In this document: positions 61,161 through 64,000 of the stretch, piece by piece
Position numbering within the stretch: position 1 is the stretch's first letter
Layout of the letters: the number at the start of each line of letters is the position of its first letter
Source: Sphingomonas sp. PP-CE-3A-406
GTDB lineage: Bacteria > Pseudomonadota > Alphaproteobacteria > Sphingomonadales > Sphingomonadaceae
DNA length: 64,000 nucleotides
Direction: 5' to 3'
Assembly: GCF_003688625.1 (NCBI RefSeq)
Contig: NZ_RCWY01000002.1
Location: 868,001 to 932,000 of the forward strand
The notes under the pieces: generated by a model
Told to the model about the DNA's origin: nothing
Database searches by the model: none
The model's input: the letters and a program-made list of their open reading frames with translations, nothing else
Made by a program: the position numbers and the translations under genes

Positions 61161-64000
61161 CTACATCCTGAACGAGAGCGATGCCGAGAAGGTACGGCCG
61201 TTCTTGTAGAACGCGGTCGGACGATCCGGCGTAGCGTTATACTGGAGATACGTCTCGTCGAGCAGGTTCTGCGCGTTGACCGACAGCGTCACCGCCGGCG
61301 TCACGTTGAACCCGGCCGAGAAGTCGAGCTGGTTGTACGGCGCCACCATCTCGCGCGAGCCGAGACGACCGATCGTCCGGAAATACGCGGTCCGGTAGTT
61401 GTAGCTCAGCCGCGCCTGGAACGGCCCGCTCTCGAAATACGGGATCACGTTGACGGTGTGCTTCGACAGATACGGCAGGTTGAGCGCCGCACCACTGACA
61501 TCGACCGACGAGGTGTTGCTGTCCTGGTACGAATAGTTCGCCTGGAGGCCGAACCCGCCCCAGATCTCGGCCTGGCCCGACACCAGCACGCCATTGACCT
61601 TGGCCTTGGCGCCATTGATCGGCTGGCTGACGTTGTAGGTCGTGATCCGGTTCTGCAGCGCGTTGAAGTAATCGACGTTCTGGCGCGAGCTGATGATGTA
61701 GTTCTTGATGTCGCGACGGAACAGCTCGACCGCCAGCAGCGTGCCCGAGCGCGGATACCATTCCGCGGTCAGCTCGTAGTTGGTCGACTCATACGGCTTC
61801 AAATTGGGGTTGCCGCCACCGCCATCGAGCGTGACGTCGTTGAGCGTCGTCGCTGCCGCCAGATCCTGATAGCGCGGCCGCGAGATCACCTTGGCCACCG
61901 CGCCACGCACGATCACCGTCGGCGAGACCGAATAGGCGATGTTGAGGCTCGGCAGGAACTTCAGGTAATCGGTCGAGGTCCGCGTCGGCACCGGCTGCGG
62001 GTTGACCTGTGCGCTCGGCGTGGTCGCATAGTTCGAGATGTCGCGGGTGTAGACGACGCGACCGCCAATGTTGCCGCGGAACCCGCCCTGGTCGAAATTG
62101 GCCTGCGCATAGGACGCGATGACCGTCTCGTGGACCTTGGTCGATGCGCCGATCTTGGTCACCAGCGGCGAGTTGATCGCGCCCGACAGGATGTCGATCA
62201 CCGACTGCTGCGGCAGGTTCAGATACTGCGTCGCGTTGCCGAGCCCGCCGCTGCCGTCGAACGTGCCGTTGGGGGTGACGAGCGCGGTCGCACCGAGCTG
62301 AGGAATGGTCTGCGACGACTGGAGGTACGTATTGATCCCGCGCGCGTCGATCTGGTTGACATGGTCGGTCGCGCGGCTGCCGAGCAGGATTTCCTTGAAC
62401 GGACCGAACTCGACCGGGATCGTCGCGTCATAGCCGCCGAAGATGTCGCGATCGGTGGTGACGCTGAAGTCCTGCCCGCCGATCTGCGCGGCATTCAGCT
62501 GAGTCCCGTTGACGATCACCGGGCGCCCTTCGATCTGCGCCGGGTTGTTGTTCGGGTTGGTGAAATAGTTCGCGGGGTTGGTCGGATCGCCGACGAAGTT
62601 CACCGTCGCGGTGTTGTTGGTGAACGCATAGCTGTACGGCAGCTTGGTCTGCACGTTGAACAGATATTCGGGATCACGTCCGCCGACCGCCTTGCTCCAG
62701 CCGCCCGCGAACGAGATCTTGGCCCCGCCGTCGCCTTCATAGTCCGCGAAGAAGTTGAGGTTGTCGGTCTTCAGCTTGGTCTTGCGCACCAGCGTGTCGA
62801 GCTGCGAGCCCTGGTTGGTCGCCGCGCCGAACGAGGCCGAATTGACCACGCCGTTACTGATGTTCGCCGATTGCAGCACGTCGCCGGTCCATGCGCCGGG
62901 GATCGTGTACATCGACTGGCTGTAGTTGTTGTAGTTGCCGTTGATGTGCAGGCCGTTGAGCGTCAGCGTCAGATCGGACGTCGGCCGGTACTGGACCGTG
63001 CCCGACACGCTCTTGCGCTCGCGGGTCTGCTGGAAATAGGCGTAGTTGATGCCGAACGGCGACGCCGCCTTGTAGAGGTCCGAAATCGTCCCGCCGGTGA
63101 TCGTCGCGCCGGGGCTCTTGAGGCTAAGCGTGCCATCGGCAGCGCGGTTGACGAACGGGCTGTTGTAGGTGCCGTCGGCATTCGGCGCGACGTTGTCGTA
63201 GCCGAAGAACTCGACGCCGGCGCGCGTCAGGCTCTGCTTGTCGTAGGTGGCCGCGACGAGGAAGCCGAACGTCTCGTCCTTGTTCTTCCAGCTGTACAGG
63301 CCCGAGCCGCGGACGTTGCCCTTGTCCGAGCGGTCGTTGTACGAATAGCCGCCCGAGGCGAAGATCGCGTTGGCCTTCAGGTCGAGCGGACGGCGCGTGC
63401 GGACGATGACGGTGCCGCCGAGACTGCCTTCCTCGATGCGCGGCTCGGGCGACTTGTAGACCTCGAGACGATCGACCAGTTCGGGCGCGAGCAGCGAATA
63501 GTTGAAGGTGCGGCTCGACGGGTCGTTGTCGTTGCCGCCCCAGTCGGCCGACGCGAGCGCGTGGCCGTCGAGCAGCATGCGGTTCAGCGCCGGATCGGTA
63601 CCGAGGATCGCGACCTTCTCGCCCTCGCCGAAGCGACGATCGATGCTGACGCCGGGAATGTGCGACAGCGATTCAGCGACGTTGCGATCGGGGAACTTGC
63701 CGATGTCCTCGGCGGAGATCACGTCGACGACCGCGTTGGCGTTGCGCTTGACCGCGATCGCGCTGCGCAGGCTGCCGCGGATGCCGGTGACGACGATATC
63801 GTCGCCGGTTGCGGAGGATGGCGCGGATGGGGCCGCGGCGGATGGCGCGGATGGCGCGGGCGACTGGGTCGCCGACGGGGCGGCATCCTGTGCGACCGGC
63901 GTCGCCGACGGCGCGGGATCGGTCTGCGCGAACGCCGCTGGAATGATCGCGACGCATACCGCTGCGCTCGACGCCAACAAAATCTGCTTCCGGAAAATCA
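61161..64000 (-). CDS. TonB-dependent outer membrane receptor (5' end just outside)
   Basis: The receptor has at least 939 residues. A signal peptide (core LLASSAAVCVAIIPAAFAQ) is followed by a Pro-Ala-Ser linker, a plug domain (DDIVVTGIRGSLRSAIAVKR, GKFPDRNVAESLSHIPGVSIDR) and a 22-strand barrel ending in Phe-Arg-Met. The plug matches the TonB-Xanth-Caul type used for carbohydrates. The frame is still open at the window edge, and the last two bases (TG on this strand) could be the end of an ATG at 64001, giving MIFRKQ as the N-terminus. It heads the glycosidase operon and probably imports N-glycan oligosaccharides. Confidence 0.93.
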   Translation of the reverse strand, partial: IFRKQILLASSAAVCVAIIPAAFAQTDPAPSATPVAQDAAPSATQSPAPSAPSAAAPSAPSSATGDDIVVTGIRGSLRSAIAVKRNANAVVDVISAEDIGKFPDRNVAESLSHIPGVSIDRRFGEGEKVAILGTDPALNRMLLDGHALASADWGGNDNDPSSRTFNYSLLAPELVDRLEVYKSPEPRIEEGSLGGTVIVRTRRPLDLKANAIFASGGYSYNDRSDKGNVRGSGLYSWKNKDETFGFLVAATYDKQSLTRAGVEFFGYDNVAPNADGTYNSPFVNRAADGTLSLKSPGATITGGTISDLYKAASPFGINYAYFQQTRERKSVSGTVQYRPTSDLTLTLNGLHINGNYNNYSQSMYTIPGAWTGDVLQSANISNGVVNSASFGAATNQGSQLDTLVRKTKLKTDNLNFFADYEGDGGAKISFAGGWSKAVGGRDPEYLFNVQTKLPYSYAFTNNTATVNFVGDPTNPANYFTNPNNNPAQIEGRPVIVNGTQLNAAQIGGQDFSVTTDRDIFGGYDATIPVEFGPFKEILLGSRATDHVNQIDARGINTYLQSSQTIPQLGATALVTPNGTFDGSGGLGNATQYLNLPQQSVIDILSGAINSPLVTKIGASTKVHETVIASYAQANFDQGGFRGNIGGRVVYTRDISNYATTPSAQVNPQPVPTRTSTDYLKFLPSLNIAYSVSPTVIVRGAVAKVISRPRYQDLAAATTLNDVTLDGGGGNPNLKPYESTNYELTAEWYPRSGTLLAVELFRRDIKNYIISSRQNVDYFNALQNRITTYNVSQPINGAKAKVNGVLVSGQAEIWGGFGLQANYSYQDSNTSSVDVSGAALNLPYLSKHTVNVIPYFESGPFQARLSYNYRTAYFRTIGRLGSREMVAPYNQLDFSAGFNVTPAVTLSVNAQNLLDETYLQYNATPDRPTAFYKNGRTFSASLSFRM

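Noticed and set aside
1..64000. tRNA, rRNA, prophage, integrase attachment site or replication origin
   Set aside because: No cloverleaf, rRNA-like stretch, phage gene, integrase or DnaA-box cluster was recognised on reading both strands; a tRNAscan and Infernal run would settle small RNAs.

Overview
The window is a GC-rich chromosomal segment that looks like Sphingomonas or a close relative (Alphaproteobacteria, Sphingomonadales). The basis is the protein style (TonB-Xanth-Caul type receptor, GPH-type sugar transporter, EI24, DUF1203, NodT-type outer membrane factor, OpgGH with a Tat signal) and the dense population of short palindromic intergenic repeats. Gene starts were placed from ribosome binding sites and family N-termini; functions come from motifs read by eye, with no database search.

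Layout. 1-3.1 kb: end of a histidine operon (hisF, hisE), a predicted PD-(D/E)XK nuclease-like protein and a HIT protein, preceded by a nested palindromic repeat. 3.2-8.8 kb: APC amino acid permease with a strong terminator, PfkB/adenosine kinase, kynurenine formamidase-like cyclase, EI24 membrane protein plus small lipoprotein, DUF1203 protein. 8.9-15.2 kb: queG, a NatAB-like ABC exporter, a CYP153-like P450, exported MsrB, CHAP hydrolase. 15.4-20.7 kb: M1 peptidase, GPH transporter and two divergent SDR oxidoreductases. 20.8-33.5 kb: maeB, mutS, CDF metal exporter, glycine-zipper protein, polyprenyl diphosphate synthase, chorismate mutase, a VirJ/AcvB-like hydrolase beside mprF, and a thymidylate kinase homologue. 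33.7-40.4 kb: a tightly overlapping efflux operon (MarR, FUSC, DUF1656, HlyD, NodT, DHA2 MFS) with a SlyA-like operator on the first start codon. 40.5-45.3 kb: opgGH and an FAD/NAD(P)-binding protein.

45.6-64.0 kb is the most distinctive region: a minus-strand operon reading TonB receptor, GH2, GH20, GH2 (beta-mannosidase), GH3-PA14, GH125, GH92, GH29. The seven hydrolases overlap by 1 or 4 bases and all carry export signals. Together they can remove galactose, GlcNAc, xylose, alpha-mannose, the core beta-mannose and fucose, the complement needed to take apart a plant complex or high-mannose N-glycan. The receptor runs off the right edge, so the promoter, any regulator and any endoglycosidase lie outside.

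A second theme is repeats. At least five classes of palindromic element lie mostly between genes, but two copies of one 85-bp REP doublet sit inside operons at the 5' ends of reading frames (nodT and the GH3 gene), where they change or supply the translation start. The GH3 copy is joined to a run of ten G residues. Stretches over 300 bp without a gene (14296-14628, 23094-23414, 45292-45613) hold mainly these repeats. No tRNA, rRNA, CRISPR array, insertion sequence or prophage was seen.
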